64,000 nt of DNA from Aureimonas glaciei (GTDB taxonomy: Bacteria > Pseudomonadota > Alphaproteobacteria > Rhizobiales > Rhizobiaceae). Shown in pieces: positions 1 to 8,927 of this stretch. The stretch is taken from contig NZ_BMJJ01000012.1 of assembly GCF_014643375.1 (NCBI RefSeq), positions 1-64,000 on the forward strand, given 5' to 3'. Position 1 is the first letter of the stretch. Each line of letters begins with the position of its first letter. A model generated the notes under the pieces. It did not search any database and was not told where the DNA came from. It saw only the letters and a list, made by a program, of their open reading frames with translations. The position numbers and the translations under genes were made by a program.

Positions 1-613
1 CTCTGCAAAAGAGAACAGCCTAACCACTGGCCGGATTTTACTCCGCCGCACTCGGCGTTATGCCGGCGCTCCTGTGGCCTGGTTTGTCACCGCCGTGCAC
101 ACGCCCCCGGGTTTGCAAGGTCCAGCCTCCCATTAGGAGTGGCCCTTCGCACGACCTCATCGGAGTGCGACCGCCTAAAGGTCTCACGACGAGGCGCCCC
201 GAGCCCCGGGGAAAGCTAAGACCGAAGTAACGGTTGCAGAAATAAGAATTCGCAATCGGGTGAGGCGGACGTGTCGACTACGCTTTAGGCATCTCTAATC
301 AGGTGGCCAGATGCCGCCCTAGGTTTTGAGCAATTTGAAGAAAACGAGTGCAGTTAGAGCCTTCCATCGTGTCCCATAAGGCAGCAGCAAGCCAAATTCC
401 GCACCCGCCATCCAACCTGCAATGCCGCCCTCCGCAAAGAACAGCATTCAATCAGTCAGCAGGTGATATCAAGATCCTCTGTGTCTACACCGCCAGATCA
501 TTTAACGCGGTCCAAGTCGGGGGTCTGCGGCTGGAACGGGAACGAGTCGCCCTTTTTCGCGCAGGCTCCTGATCCTTGCACTTGAGGTATCCACATCCGG
601 GACCACTTGAACT
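1..613. other. Window start without a supported gene
   Basis: No reading frame here shows a recognisable domain or a convincing ribosome binding site. A 74-codon frame at 348-572 on the plus strand has no family resemblance and is probably chance. I see no tRNA, rRNA or clear insertion-sequence end. Confidence 0.5.
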
Positions 614-1420
614 TCAGGATTGTCGACCTTCCCGCCAATGGTCAGGCAAGCCCCACCAGGGCACCCACGGCTGGGTGTGATGCTCGTGATGGTAGCCGAA
701 GTGGAAGCAGGAGAGTAGCGAAGCCAAGTACCCGAACTCGTTCGAACGCGCATTGTGTTGGTCAGCGAATGCGTTTTCTTCTTCGTGACGATGGGGGAGG
801 AAGGTGCCGAAATAGAAGAGTTGCAGCGACGATAGGAGCGAAGGCAGCCCGTAGAACAGGACGACGTTGAAGACCGAGGCGCGTAACGCGAAGATGTAGG
901 TCGCCACCACCGTGCATACGAAAAGGATGGAGCGAAGTCCGAAATACCGCGTGAAGAAGGTACCAAACCATGGCAAAAAACGATCGGCCTCGTCGACGCA
1001 AAAGTCCGGATCGTCGGCGGTGCCGGGAGCGTCATGATGGTTCATGTGCGCGCTGCGAATCTGGCGCCACGCAAAACCGGCATAGATCGTTAGGATAAAG
1101 GTGCCGATAAAAGTGTTCAGCCTCGTCCAGCCCGGCGCTAGTGAGCCGTGCATGGCATCGTGCGCGACGATGAAGAGGCCCACCGTCAGCCAGCACTGCA
1201 AGGCGACTATGAGAGGAACGAACGGCAGTGTCCGCCAGCCAAGATCGAGAAAGAACACCGCAGCGATGTGAACGGTCAGCCAGGCGAAAACCACGCAGCC
1301 CGCCAGCATCAGACCGATCGCTGTCTGAAATGGCCGGACCCGAGGCCGAGAAAAAGGCGCGCCTTCGCGTTGCACGAAGGATCTCGGTTCACTCGAGGCG
1401 GCGACGTCGCTGATCTGCAT
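614..1420 (-). CDS. crtW: Beta-carotene ketolase (CrtW-type fatty-acid-desaturase-like membrane enzyme)
   Basis: This 268-residue integral membrane di-iron enzyme should introduce 4-keto groups into beta-ionone rings, for example beta-carotene to canthaxanthin. The histidine motifs of the family are all visible: HDAMHG near residue 90, HMNHH near 125, a single HRH in the second half and HHEHH near 248, followed by the family-typical PWVPWW. Four or more hydrophobic segments fit a membrane desaturase fold, and the length is usual for CrtW. The gene points away from the hydroxylase gene 1.3 kb downstream on the other strand, so they are not one operon. No phytoene or lycopene genes are in the window. 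The start codon is preceded by a purine-rich GGATGGAGAG stretch. CrtW is distinguished from general desaturases by the HHEHH/PWVPWW end. Confidence 0.9.
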   Translation of the reverse strand: MQISDVAASSEPRSFVQREGAPFSRPRVRPFQTAIGLMLAGCVVFAWLTVHIAAVFFLDLGWRTLPFVPLIVALQCWLTVGLFIVAHDAMHGSLAPGWTRLNTFIGTFILTIYAGFAWRQIRSAHMNHHDAPGTADDPDFCVDEADRFLPWFGTFFTRYFGLRSILFVCTVVATYIFALRASVFNVVLFYGLPSLLSSLQLFYFGTFLPHRHEEENAFADQHNARSNEFGYLASLLSCFHFGYHHEHHTQPWVPWWGLPDHWREGRQS

Positions 1421-1934
1421 CTCTCCATCCTATTTTGCGACGTCAGCGGGGGGAATGCGGCGTATCGCCTCCTGACTCACCCGCTAAAGAGATGGGGCGC
1501 TGCTGTCGTCTCCAGAACTTGTGACGGTGTCTCGAGATTTCATCTGGTGGTATGTTCGCTCACGCGTTTTTGCTTTGTCCATTGCGATTTAAGCGACGGG
1601 CGTCGGCGTGGAGCCCTTGCCGAGGTGCAGCGCCGTGCCCGACGTTGACGGACGGCGGCGGTGAAGGCGGGCGGGGTGCTCCAGGCGAGCGCGGAATGGG
1701 GACGGCGGCGGTGTCGTCGGTCTGCTAGAGAGCCAGGATCGCTCGCGCCTGGTGCAGGGACTAGACAGTGCCGAGTTGGACCGTTCGTCCCGCAATTGAA
1801 CGTTCAGGCCGTCGAGAAGGCACTTTGCGCGGCTCGCCTGCGGCGATGTTGTGCCACTCGACGCGCGTTTTATCGGCCCAGCGCGCGACGCCTGCTATGG
1901 ATTGGGTCGATGGCGGCGCCATATCCTGCGACTG
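1421..1934. promoter_or_regulatory. Intergenic region between divergent crtW and DUF2585 genes
   Basis: About 510 bases separate the two divergent genes. They should contain both promoters, but I see no promoter or operator I can defend. Open frames across it are GC-driven and show no family resemblance. Confidence 0.3.
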
Positions 1935-2540
1935 ATGAAACAATCCTCACACGACGCGTGCCAGAACCATCTCAAGAGGCGCGCGACGCCGGAGGGATCC
2001 GAAGCGGAGAAGCCGTCGCTTGCGGCGTGCGGCTTGCTGCTGATCCTGGTCAATGGCATCGCGGCTGGGTCGCTCTGGGTGTTCGGGCGCCCGTTCCTGC
2101 CAAGGCTCGAGCCGCTTCAGTTGTGGAGCGCAAGCTTCAGAGCCGCGTCAAACTCCCAGCATCTATTCGATCCCTACTCTTTCATGCACGGTGTCTTCGG
2201 AGCCGGCCTTTACGTCTTGATTGACGGGCTCAAGCCTAGCTGGTCTACCCGCGCCAAGCTGGTGGTCGCGGTGATGGGTAGCGTTCTCTGGGAGATCGTC
2301 GAGAACACGCCTGCAGTGATCCGCCTGTTCAACGATTCGAGCCAACCCGGCGCCTATGCGGGCGACAGCATCGTCAACTCCATGAGTGATTCCGGTTGCG
2401 TGATCCTTGGTTTCTTCGCCGCCCGGATGATTGGCTGGCGCGCCACGCTTTTCATCGCGATCCTGATCGAGGTGGCGCTGTCGGTGTCTGTTGGGGACGG
2501 TCTGCTGCTCGGGGCGCTAAAGGTACTCGGCCTTGTTTGA
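1935..2540 (+). CDS. UPF0314 / DUF2585 family membrane protein
   Basis: The protein is about 201 residues from the ATG at 1935, which fits the family length; an upstream GTG at 1851 would add 28 residues of poor quality. It has an N-terminal hydrophobic helix and further hydrophobic segments near the middle and C-terminus. The family signature is visible as NSQHLFDPYSF followed by HGVFGAGLY, WEIVENTP and AGDSIVNSMSD. The function of UPF0314/DUF2585 is unknown; the conserved polar residues lie between membrane segments. It runs in the same direction as crtZ, 140 bases away, so co-transcription is possible, but a role in pigment formation is only an inference from position. No clear ribosome binding site decides the start. 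Confidence 0.75.
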   Translation: MKQSSHDACQNHLKRRATPEGSEAEKPSLAACGLLLILVNGIAAGSLWVFGRPFLPRLEPLQLWSASFRAASNSQHLFDPYSFMHGVFGAGLYVLIDGLKPSWSTRAKLVVAVMGSVLWEIVENTPAVIRLFNDSSQPGAYAGDSIVNSMSDSGCVILGFFAARMIGWRATLFIAILIEVALSVSVGDGLLLGALKVLGLV

Positions 2541-2680
2541 AGGGGTGACGAGCGGGATCGGGCTGCGCGGATAACGCGCAGAGGGCGAGGCTTGCCAGCC
2601 ATGGCCTGGTCCCCATATCTTTGGCAACCGATCGACGCGGGCAAGCCGCGCTTGCCAGTAGCGCAATACGCAGAGACGCC

Positions 2681-3220
2681 ATGACATTCAATGTTCTCCT
2701 GTACGTCCTTATAGCGCTCGCTACTGTTGCGGTGATGGAGGGTTTTGCTTGGTCGATGCATCGTTTCGTCATGCACGGACGGAGCGGTTGGGCTTGGCAT
2801 AAGTCCCACCACGAGGAAACAGAGGGTATTTTTGAGAAGAACGACCTTTATGCCGTTGTGTTCAGCGTCATGGCGGTTGCCCTGTTCTTCGTCGGACAGG
2901 CATTGTCACCGTTTATTTTGGCGATCGCGTGGGGCATCACGCTTTACGGCCTGCTCTACTTCATCGTCCATGATGGGCTCGTTCACCAGCGTTGGCCGTT
3001 CCGCTACGTCCCGCATCGAGGCTATGCCAAGCGACTGGTTCAGGCACACCGGCTCCACCACGCTGTGGAGGGTCGGGGGCACTGCGTGTCTTTCGGCTTT
3101 CTCTACGCGCCGCCGATCGACAAGCTTAAGCAGGAACTGCGTCGCTCGGGTGTTCTGGACCGCGAGCGCATCGAGCGCTCAGTGACGGCCCAGGGATCGG
3201 TCCATGCGCCGGTGCGCTAA
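2681..3220 (+). CDS. crtZ: Beta-carotene 3-hydroxylase (CrtZ)
   Basis: A 179-residue membrane di-iron hydroxylase that adds 3-OH groups to beta-ionone rings (beta-carotene to zeaxanthin, or canthaxanthin to astaxanthin with CrtW). All four histidine clusters are present: HRFVMHG near residue 27, HKSHHE near 40, HDGLVHQRWP near 101 and HRLHH near 124. The start at ATG 2681 gives the normal CrtZ length; an in-frame extension upstream is rejected because it lacks hydrophobic or family features. With crtW 1.3 kb away on the opposite strand, the locus has both ring-modifying enzymes for keto-hydroxy carotenoids of the astaxanthin type. The ribosome binding site is weak (AGAG before the ATG). Confidence 0.9.
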   Translation: MTFNVLLYVLIALATVAVMEGFAWSMHRFVMHGRSGWAWHKSHHEETEGIFEKNDLYAVVFSVMAVALFFVGQALSPFILAIAWGITLYGLLYFIVHDGLVHQRWPFRYVPHRGYAKRLVQAHRLHHAVEGRGHCVSFGFLYAPPIDKLKQELRRSGVLDRERIERSVTAQGSVHAPVR

Positions 3221-3709
3221 CACAGGAACATAGTGTTTAAGAGCGAGATGCTCGGACCTGCGCGTACGAAGCCTCACCCAGGCGGCGCTGGAATTCTGGT
3301 TGTGGGCTGTCAACCGACGGCCTCGCACGACAGTCGTTGGTTCAGCCGCACACGGGTCGCTCGTCGCGGTGACAGGCTCTGCCACGTCACCGGGATGATC
3401 GATCGTTTCGCGGCAATGATTGCCGCACGGCTGCAAAGCAAAGCTATGGTTCGTCGAGCATCCGCCGATCCTCGCCGAATGGCACCGCCTCAAACCCAGA
3501 GATAGGTCGAGCGTAACCAGCGGAGTGCTTCAAAAGGGGTGCTATGAGCGCGACAACCGCCGCGTAGGCGCCAAAGATCAGCAAGCCATATCGAGCGAGC
3601 GCCCGGCCCTGGCGACTGTGTAGCAAAGACGCCGCGAGAAAGTGAGGCCATGCCAGATCTCGTCCTTCTCTGAGCGACGTCTCGTTCTCGAAAGCTTGTG
3701 AAATTAGCC
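3221..3709. other. Gene-free stretch between crtZ and the EEP-family gene
   Basis: Nothing here resembles a known family. A 60-residue minus-strand frame at 3444-3626 has one hydrophobic segment but no ribosome binding site and overlaps other open frames, so it is left uncalled. Confidence 0.4.
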
Positions 3710-4414
3710 ATGCGCCTCATGACTTGGAACATTCACGGCTGCATCGGCAGCGACGGGCGCTGCGATCCGGAACGGATATTCGCCGAGCTGGCAGTTTCGG
3801 AGAGCGACATCGTCGCGCTTCAGGAAGTCGACGGACGGACTCACCTCGGACGGCGCGCCAACGCCTTCGAGCACTTTGCTGCCCGGCTCGGCGGACATGT
3901 CGCTGAAGCTCGTCTCATTCGGCGTAGTGGCCGCGACTACGGACACCTCCTGTGGAGTCGCTGGCCGCTGGAGGACGTCGAGTTCAGCCTTCTCCCCGGC
4001 GGAACTCTTGAACGCCGCGGCGTGATCGAAGCGACATGCATGACCCCGGATGGACCTGCCCGCATCCTCGCGACGCACCTTGGCGTGTTCCCTTGGCAGC
4101 GCCCGGCGCAGGCAGTCGCCCTTGCCCGAAAGATCGAAGACACGCGGCTTCCGACCATTGCCCTTGGCGACTTCAACGAATGGCGAAGAGCCGGGACAGT
4201 GCATCGCTCATTGACAAGACAACTCCCGTTGCTCGCCGCGTGCGCAACCTGGCCCTCGGCCCGCCCTCTCGCATGGATGGACCGCATCTACGCCTCGGAC
4301 CATTTCCAAATCACCGCGTCGTGCACGCTGGCGACCAGGGCTTCCGATCATCTTCCTCTCGTTGCCGATATCTCTCTGCGCCGCCGAGGCGTCGGCAGCC
4401 AGATTCGGGAATGA
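3710..4414 (+). CDS. Endonuclease/exonuclease/phosphatase (EEP) family phosphodiesterase
   Basis: About 234 residues, with the complete EEP catalytic series in order: TWNIHG at the N-terminus (Asn), LQEVD (metal-binding Glu), THLG, LGDFNEW (Asp/Asn pair), DRIY and the C-terminal SDHLPL (Asp-His). The fold hydrolyses phosphodiester bonds in nucleic acids, phospholipids or inositol phosphates. No signal peptide or membrane segment is visible, so it is probably cytoplasmic. Short bacterial members like this are often encoded next to phospholipase D or cardiolipin-synthase-like genes, but none is adjacent here, so the substrate is open. ATG 3710 lies just before the first motif; a GTG at 3698 is an alternative. 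Neither has a strong ribosome binding site. Confidence 0.85.
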   Translation: MRLMTWNIHGCIGSDGRCDPERIFAELAVSESDIVALQEVDGRTHLGRRANAFEHFAARLGGHVAEARLIRRSGRDYGHLLWSRWPLEDVEFSLLPGGTLERRGVIEATCMTPDGPARILATHLGVFPWQRPAQAVALARKIEDTRLPTIALGDFNEWRRAGTVHRSLTRQLPLLAACATWPSARPLAWMDRIYASDHFQITASCTLATRASDHLPLVADISLRRRGVGSQIRE

Positions 4415-4591
4415 TTTTCAGTTCCACATTGGGCCGAAAGCGGACTGGCAGCTTTGGACCGGAACGACGATGAAGCTGCCCTTTCTCCCGTACCAGGTTG
4501 GCGATTTCCGCGGCACCTTGAGAAATTAGACGACCCGCGGCTTCGTTGGAGACAGATGCGGTACGATCTGGGTCAGCGTCGCTAGCACGCC

Positions 4592-4819
4592 TCAGGTCGG
4601 AAGAGCCGCGAATTGCGCTTCAAGATCGAGCTGCGGATCGTCTTGTTCGGCAAAGCCACCGTCGACAAGTCCGTTTCGCCAACCATGCCAGTAGGAGCGG
4701 GAGACTTTCGACAGCGAACAGGTCGAGCCGCTCATACCGTCCAGATACCCACACAGGATTTCGCCTTCGTTCAGAGCGCGAAAATCAGCAATGTTTTCGA
4801 CGGATTGGAAGACCTGCAC
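4592..4819 (-). CDS. Small ribosome-modulation-factor-like protein
   Basis: A 75-residue protein starting at GTG 4819. The start is chosen because a perfect GGAGGAG sits at 4827-4833, seven bases upstream; an in-frame ATG at 4843 would put that site inside the gene. The central part, with GYLDGM near residue 23 and YWHGWRNG near residue 39, resembles the RMF pattern of glycine-rich turn, basic/aromatic stretch and W-x-GWR-x-G. RMF binds ribosomes and promotes their dimerisation in stationary phase. Two Cys residues lie in the segment corresponding to the single Cys-Pro of classical RMF. The C-terminal 20 residues are acidic and extra. It is monocistronic and oriented opposite to the acyltransferase operon that begins about 160 bases away. 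The family call rests on a short motif. Confidence 0.5.
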   Translation of the reverse strand: MQVFQSVENIADFRALNEGEILCGYLDGMSGSTCSLSKVSRSYWHGWRNGLVDGGFAEQDDPQLDLEAQFAALPT

Positions 4820-4976
4820 GACACTACTCCTCCCTACATGCACATCTGTTCCGCGGTAGGCCTATCACCTTATCACCGGGAACTTCACAATCATGAAGCC
4901 CAGTCGGATCATCCGGCTGCCCGGCCCATGCCGGGGCCATAGATGTTTGCGCGGCTTCAATGATGAGGCTTCTTTG

Positions 4977-5753
4977 ATGGACCATACACTTTCGTCATTT
5001 CCAATTGGTGAGCAACTTCAGCACGAACCGGTTTTCGAGCCGGCAGCCAAGGCTCCCCCGGCCCGGCGCGTCGGCTCGGCAACGCGATGCGACGAGTATA
5101 TCGCGCGACTTGCCGTCGACGACTCAGTCAAGGATGACGCCTTTCGGCTCCGCTATCGCAGCTATGTCGCGGGCCAGCATATCGAACCAAACATTTCCGG
5201 CCGGTTCAAGGATATCTACGACGATATGCCCAACGCCAGCACGATCGTTATCTACGACAGGGGCGTCGCTGTGGCTTCAGTGCGCACCTGCACCCTAGCC
5301 CGTGGAACAGACTTGACCTCACCGGCCAGGGACGCGTTCCGGAAAGAGGTCGACGAGCTGTTGGGCCGTGATGCCGGCAGCCCGTTTTCAGGGCGGGGCA
5401 TTGAGGTAACGAGGCTCGTCCGCAGCCCCGAAGCGGAGAACAATCAGGGCCTCGTCTTCCTGCTCTATCGGATGGCGGGCTACATCGCGCTGTGCGCGCA
5501 TAGCCAAGTTCATCTTGCCTGCATTCGTGAGAATCATACTCCCTTCTATCGGCGACTTGGTTACGAGGCTGCATCCGAACTGCGCCCCTATCCCGGGCTG
5601 AGTTGCCCGATGCGGCTGATGGCGAGTGACCGCGAACGATACGACAGCGTTCGGCTTGCCGTTCCGGCTATGGATCCGCTGGCCGGCCGAACTGGGAACC
5701 TCAGCGCCTTTTTCGAAGGTGGCCCCGTGACCCTCTCGGTCAGGGGAGCATAG
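4977..5753 (+). CDS. GNAT-fold N-acyl amino acid synthase (FeeM-like) / autoinducer-synthase-like acyltransferase
   Basis: A 258-residue protein from ATG 4977, with GAGG about nine bases upstream. Residues from about 45 onward fit the acyltransferase fold shared by FeeM-type N-acyl amino acid synthases and LuxI-type synthases: FRLRYRSYV near the start, IVIYDRGVAVASVR, then GIEVTRLVRSPE and a late FYRRLGY. FeeM-like enzymes load long-chain acyl groups from acyl carrier protein onto amino acids, giving membrane-active or signalling lipids. The first 40 residues are Pro/Ala-rich and probably disordered. The stop at 5753 is only three bases before the next ATG, so it is the first gene of an operon with a small methyltransferase-like membrane protein and a c-di-GMP enzyme. 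The actual substrate cannot be read from sequence. Confidence 0.7.
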   Translation: MDHTLSSFPIGEQLQHEPVFEPAAKAPPARRVGSATRCDEYIARLAVDDSVKDDAFRLRYRSYVAGQHIEPNISGRFKDIYDDMPNASTIVIYDRGVAVASVRTCTLARGTDLTSPARDAFRKEVDELLGRDAGSPFSGRGIEVTRLVRSPEAENNQGLVFLLYRMAGYIALCAHSQVHLACIRENHTPFYRRLGYEAASELRPYPGLSCPMRLMASDRERYDSVRLAVPAMDPLAGRTGNLSAFFEGGPVTLSVRGA

Positions 5754-5756
5754 GTG

Positions 5757-6311
5757 ATGCTGACCGTGCTGATCATCGTGTTCTTCACCCTGCCACTTGC
5801 CTCGTTTAGTTGGGGCCTGCGGGGACATTTCCGCTCCAGCGGCGGCATGCCAGCCGCAATGCACGCCCTCACGGCCGCGAGCAGCCTTTCGGCGCTGCTC
5901 TTCCTCGTTCTCGTCGCGACTGGTGATGTGGGCAGTCTCAGGGTTCTCGTCTTTGTTACCGTCTCGAGCGCTTCGGCGGCCTTGTTCTGGTGGGCTGTCA
6001 GGACGACCAAGGCTAGGCCACCCCAGCTCGCCCATAGCCAGTCCGATCCAGACTCGCTCTACGAGAATGGCCCCTATGCCTTTGTCCGCCATCCGTTCTA
6101 TCTGGCTTACTGCCTGTTCTGGCTTGGCTCTGCCGTTGCCGCCGGCGGGCTGCAATGGTTGGCTGCCGCCCTGCTGATCGGCTGGTATGTCGCGATCGCG
6201 AAGTCGGAAGAAGCGCGGTTTTTTAATACGTTAATGGGAGCTTCCTATACTCGGTACCGGCGCCGGACGGGAATGATCGTGCCAAGGGTGCATGGGATGC
6301 TGCGTTGGTAA
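5757..6311 (+). CDS. Isoprenylcysteine carboxylmethyltransferase / phospholipid-methyltransferase-like membrane protein
   Basis: A 184-residue polytopic protein with about five hydrophobic segments. The second half has the family signature NGPYAFVRHPFYLAY, followed by a hydrophobic hairpin and a charged end with EEARFF. This is the cofactor-binding part of integral membrane methyltransferases of the ICMT/PEMT type, which use S-adenosylmethionine to methylate carboxylates or amines at the membrane surface. ATG 5757 is preceded by AGGGGAG; a GTG just before it is an alternative. Its coupling to an N-acyl amino acid synthase upstream suggests, as an inference, that it methylates the free carboxylate of an acyl amino acid product. 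Its stop overlaps the next start by one base. Confidence 0.75.
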   Translation: MLTVLIIVFFTLPLASFSWGLRGHFRSSGGMPAAMHALTAASSLSALLFLVLVATGDVGSLRVLVFVTVSSASAALFWWAVRTTKARPPQLAHSQSDPDSLYENGPYAFVRHPFYLAYCLFWLGSAVAAGGLQWLAAALLIGWYVAIAKSEEARFFNTLMGASYTRYRRRTGMIVPRVHGMLRW

Positions 6312-8599
6312 TGTTTTGGGATTTAATCGTCTCTCGAACAAGGGACGGCGCAGCTTTGCTGCGCCGTCTCCTTCGACTGAGGCCTCCAACTTCCCAACAG
6401 AATAAGGAGGCACTGCGCGATCAGGCAAGCCTCCTGTTCAGCCTGAGCATGCTGTTCGCGGTGACCGGGATCGGTAATACGATCTTCATTGTGCTGAATT
6501 TTGAGCCGCTGGACCGACCGCTTCTTCCTGTCATTGGCGCGGTCATCGTGACGATTTACGGGCTCATCGTGACCGCGTCTCTAATATGGCGACGGACCGA
6601 CAACGCCTTTGGCTATCTCCAATGGGCCCGCCTCCTATATTCAGCTTTGGGGATCGGCTGGGGCGCCCTGATCAATGCCTTGGCGCACTATGGTACGGTA
6701 GACCAGCGCGCGCTGATCATCGGTCTTGCGCTCGGGGTGGTTTCGACGCCAATCATCTGCGTTCCGGCGATTGTGGCTTTCAGTTTTTTTGTTCCCGTCG
6801 CTCTTTTGTCGGTGGTGGCAGTGACCCTGCTCGGCATAGCCGATACTGTCACCACGGTGGCCTTCGGCAGTTATACGGTGTTCGCCATTGTCGGCATCAT
6901 CTGCACGAACATCGCATTTGACGGGCGCTCGAAAGCACAAGCAGCTCTAAGGCGTGAAGTCGCAACGGTGAACATTTTCCTGCGTGAGTATCAGGAAGGG
7001 TCTTCCGACTGGCTCTGGGAGACCGACGCAGTCGGACGGCTGACCTCGGTGCCAGCAAGCCTTGCTGCCATCGTGGATTCAAAGGCCGCAATCCGTCGAG
7101 AATGGCGTCTGGACACCCTTTTCAGGGCTACGGAAAAAAGCACAAATCATTCTCAATTGACAAACTACTTAAAACAACATCTCGCTTTTCGGGATGTCAC
7201 GGCGACAGCACGGGTCGGCTCGAAACAGCTTTGGTTCAACCTGACGGGCCATCCGGTGCACAGCGGGGATGGCCATATGAGCGGATTTCGCGGCATAGGG
7301 CGTGACATAACCGAGCGCTACGAAGCAGATCTAAAGCTCGCTTTCCTAGCTAAGCACGATGGGCTGACCGGGCTTCTCAATCGCAAAGAATTTGTTGGGC
7401 GGGTGGCAAAATTCTGCGAGGAAGGGCGTCGTTTCGTTCTCGCCAGCATCGATCTCGACAATTTCAAGAAAACGAACGACACCTATGGTCACCACCTTGG
7501 CGACGAGTTGCTGGTAACTGTCGCCAACCGAATAAAATCCGCCCTTCGCCCTTCGGACGAGGGTGGACGCCTCGGAGGAGACGAGTTCGCGGTCCTCATT
7601 GCTGATGCCGATCTTGAAAAAGGCGCGACGGCATCGGTACGACTGTCTGAACTGATTGCAGAACGCCTGGTGTTCCGCGGCCATAGCGTGACCCCCAGCG
7701 CAAGTATCGGCGTTGCTGCGCTAGAGGACACGGCCGATGATGCCTCTCGCCTGTTCTTCAAGGCTGACCTAGCGCTTTACAGGGCAAAGGCTGAAGGCAA
7801 AGGGGCAGTTCGGCGTTTCACCAGCGACCTTGAGGACGAATATGAGGCGCGTCTCGTGCAGGAAGGGGAGTTGGCCGCAGCGATCGACAACGGGGAAATC
7901 ACCGTTGCCTATCAGCCTATCGCGGATCTTTTCACCGGTCAGGTCTTGTGTCTGGAAGCACTTGCGCGATGGCATCACCCCCAACGCGGTCAAGTGTCAC
8001 CGGCTACGTTTATTCCCGTTGCGGAAACCAGCGGTCTGATCGACCGGCTGGGTGAGTTGATTTTGCGTGAGTCTCTCAAGCGAGCGGCCCAGTGGCCCTC
8101 GACTGTGCAGGTCAACGTCAACCTCTCGCCTCAGCAATTGGTCAGCGGTCAATTCCCCACTGTTCTAGCGACCATTCTGCGGGAAACTGGCTTATTGCCC
8201 GCACGGGTCGGCATCGAGATCACCGAAAACATCTTTGTTGATTTTTCAAAGAGCGTGCTTGACCAACTTTCGGCCATCAAGGCGCAAGGGATCCGGCTGG
8301 TTCTTGACGACTTTGGAACCGGGTATTCGTCGCTCAGCTACCTGCAAATGGTTGATGTCGATGGATTAAAGATCGACGCAAGTTTCCTGAGGCAATTGCC
8401 GGACAGAAAAGTCGAGGCGATTATTCGGACTGTTACACGGCTGACGGCAGATTTGAACATCCATCTCGTGGCCGAAGGCGTCGAGAATGCCCTGCAACTG
8501 CAATGGTTGCGCACTAATGGGGTTCATTTTGGGCAGGGCTTTCTCTTGGGTCGGCCCAAGGATAACCCGCCTCTGGATTGGATCGATCATCTGCCCTGA
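6311..8599 (+). CDS. Membrane-bound bifunctional diguanylate cyclase/phosphodiesterase (GGDEF-EAL)
   Basis: About 762 residues. Residues 30-210 form five or six membrane segments, followed by a PAS domain (about 225-335), a GGDEF domain and an EAL domain. The GGDEF motif is intact (RLGGDEFAVL), with an inhibitory RxxD site five residues before it (RPSD). The EAL domain retains its key residues: LEALARW, VNVNLSP, EITEN, LDDFGTGYSS, LKID, VAEGVE and GQGFLLGRP. Synthesis and hydrolysis of c-di-GMP are therefore both possible; which one dominates cannot be told. The ATG at 6311 overlaps the stop of the preceding gene by one base, implying translational coupling. The next locus is a cellulose synthase operon whose BcsA has a PilZ domain, an obvious candidate target. 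Confidence 0.92.
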   Translation: MFWDLIVSRTRDGAALLRRLLRLRPPTSQQNKEALRDQASLLFSLSMLFAVTGIGNTIFIVLNFEPLDRPLLPVIGAVIVTIYGLIVTASLIWRRTDNAFGYLQWARLLYSALGIGWGALINALAHYGTVDQRALIIGLALGVVSTPIICVPAIVAFSFFVPVALLSVVAVTLLGIADTVTTVAFGSYTVFAIVGIICTNIAFDGRSKAQAALRREVATVNIFLREYQEGSSDWLWETDAVGRLTSVPASLAAIVDSKAAIRREWRLDTLFRATEKSTNHSQLTNYLKQHLAFRDVTATARVGSKQLWFNLTGHPVHSGDGHMSGFRGIGRDITERYEADLKLAFLAKHDGLTGLLNRKEFVGRVAKFCEEGRRFVLASIDLDNFKKTNDTYGHHLGDELLVTVANRIKSALRPSDEGGRLGGDEFAVLIADADLEKGATASVRLSELIAERLVFRGHSVTPSASIGVAALEDTADDASRLFFKADLALYRAKAEGKGAVRRFTSDLEDEYEARLVQEGELAAAIDNGEITVAYQPIADLFTGQVLCLEALARWHHPQRGQVSPATFIPVAETSGLIDRLGELILRESLKRAAQWPSTVQVNVNLSPQQLVSGQFPTVLATILRETGLLPARVGIEITENIFVDFSKSVLDQLSAIKAQGIRLVLDDFGTGYSSLSYLQMVDVDGLKIDASFLRQLPDRKVEAIIRTVTRLTADLNIHLVAEGVENALQLQWLRTNGVHFGQGFLLGRPKDNPPLDWIDHLP

Positions 8600-8858
8600 G
8601 CATCGCGATTGGGGCGACAACGAAAGCTTGGCTTGCGGCATGGAAGCAAGGCAAAACTGCCCTCGATGCTGGCAGAACGCGAACCGCACAGCGTCTTGTT
8701 CAGTATGGGTCGTTTGTGGCGCAATAGGCCATATCGCGCCGCTGGCTCTAGGGGCGAGAGAGAAATGGCCGCAAATGTCGCAATGGCTTCCACGTCGAAA
8801 TGCCACGACATGAGGACAGCAAACGCAGGCGATATGACCAGCGGCGGTCTCAAAGTGG

Positions 8859-8895
8859 CGAACGGGTGCCCGATCAAAGGTCGGGCACCTGTTCG
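8859..8895. terminator. Strong hairpin at the end of the cellulose operon
   Basis: Arms at 8859-8873 and 8881-8895 pair over 15 bases with one G-T mismatch around a seven-base loop. It lies about 30 bases past the stop of the last cellulose gene (minus) and about 260 bases past the GGDEF-EAL gene (plus). There is no clear T run on either side, so this is a probable rather than typical intrinsic terminator. Confidence 0.5.
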
Positions 8896-8927
8896 CGTCA
8901 GCGCTTAGAAAGCTCGGCAGTGCTGTA

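Noticed and set aside
3444-3626. A 60-codon minus-strand frame with one hydrophobic stretch
   Set aside because: No ribosome binding site or relatives; hydrophobic stretches of this length arise by chance.
4977-5753. Classical LuxI homoserine lactone synthase
   Set aside because: The fold region is similar, but the order of motifs and the N-terminal extension fit FeeM-like acyltransferases better, and no LuxR with an autoinducer-binding domain is adjacent.
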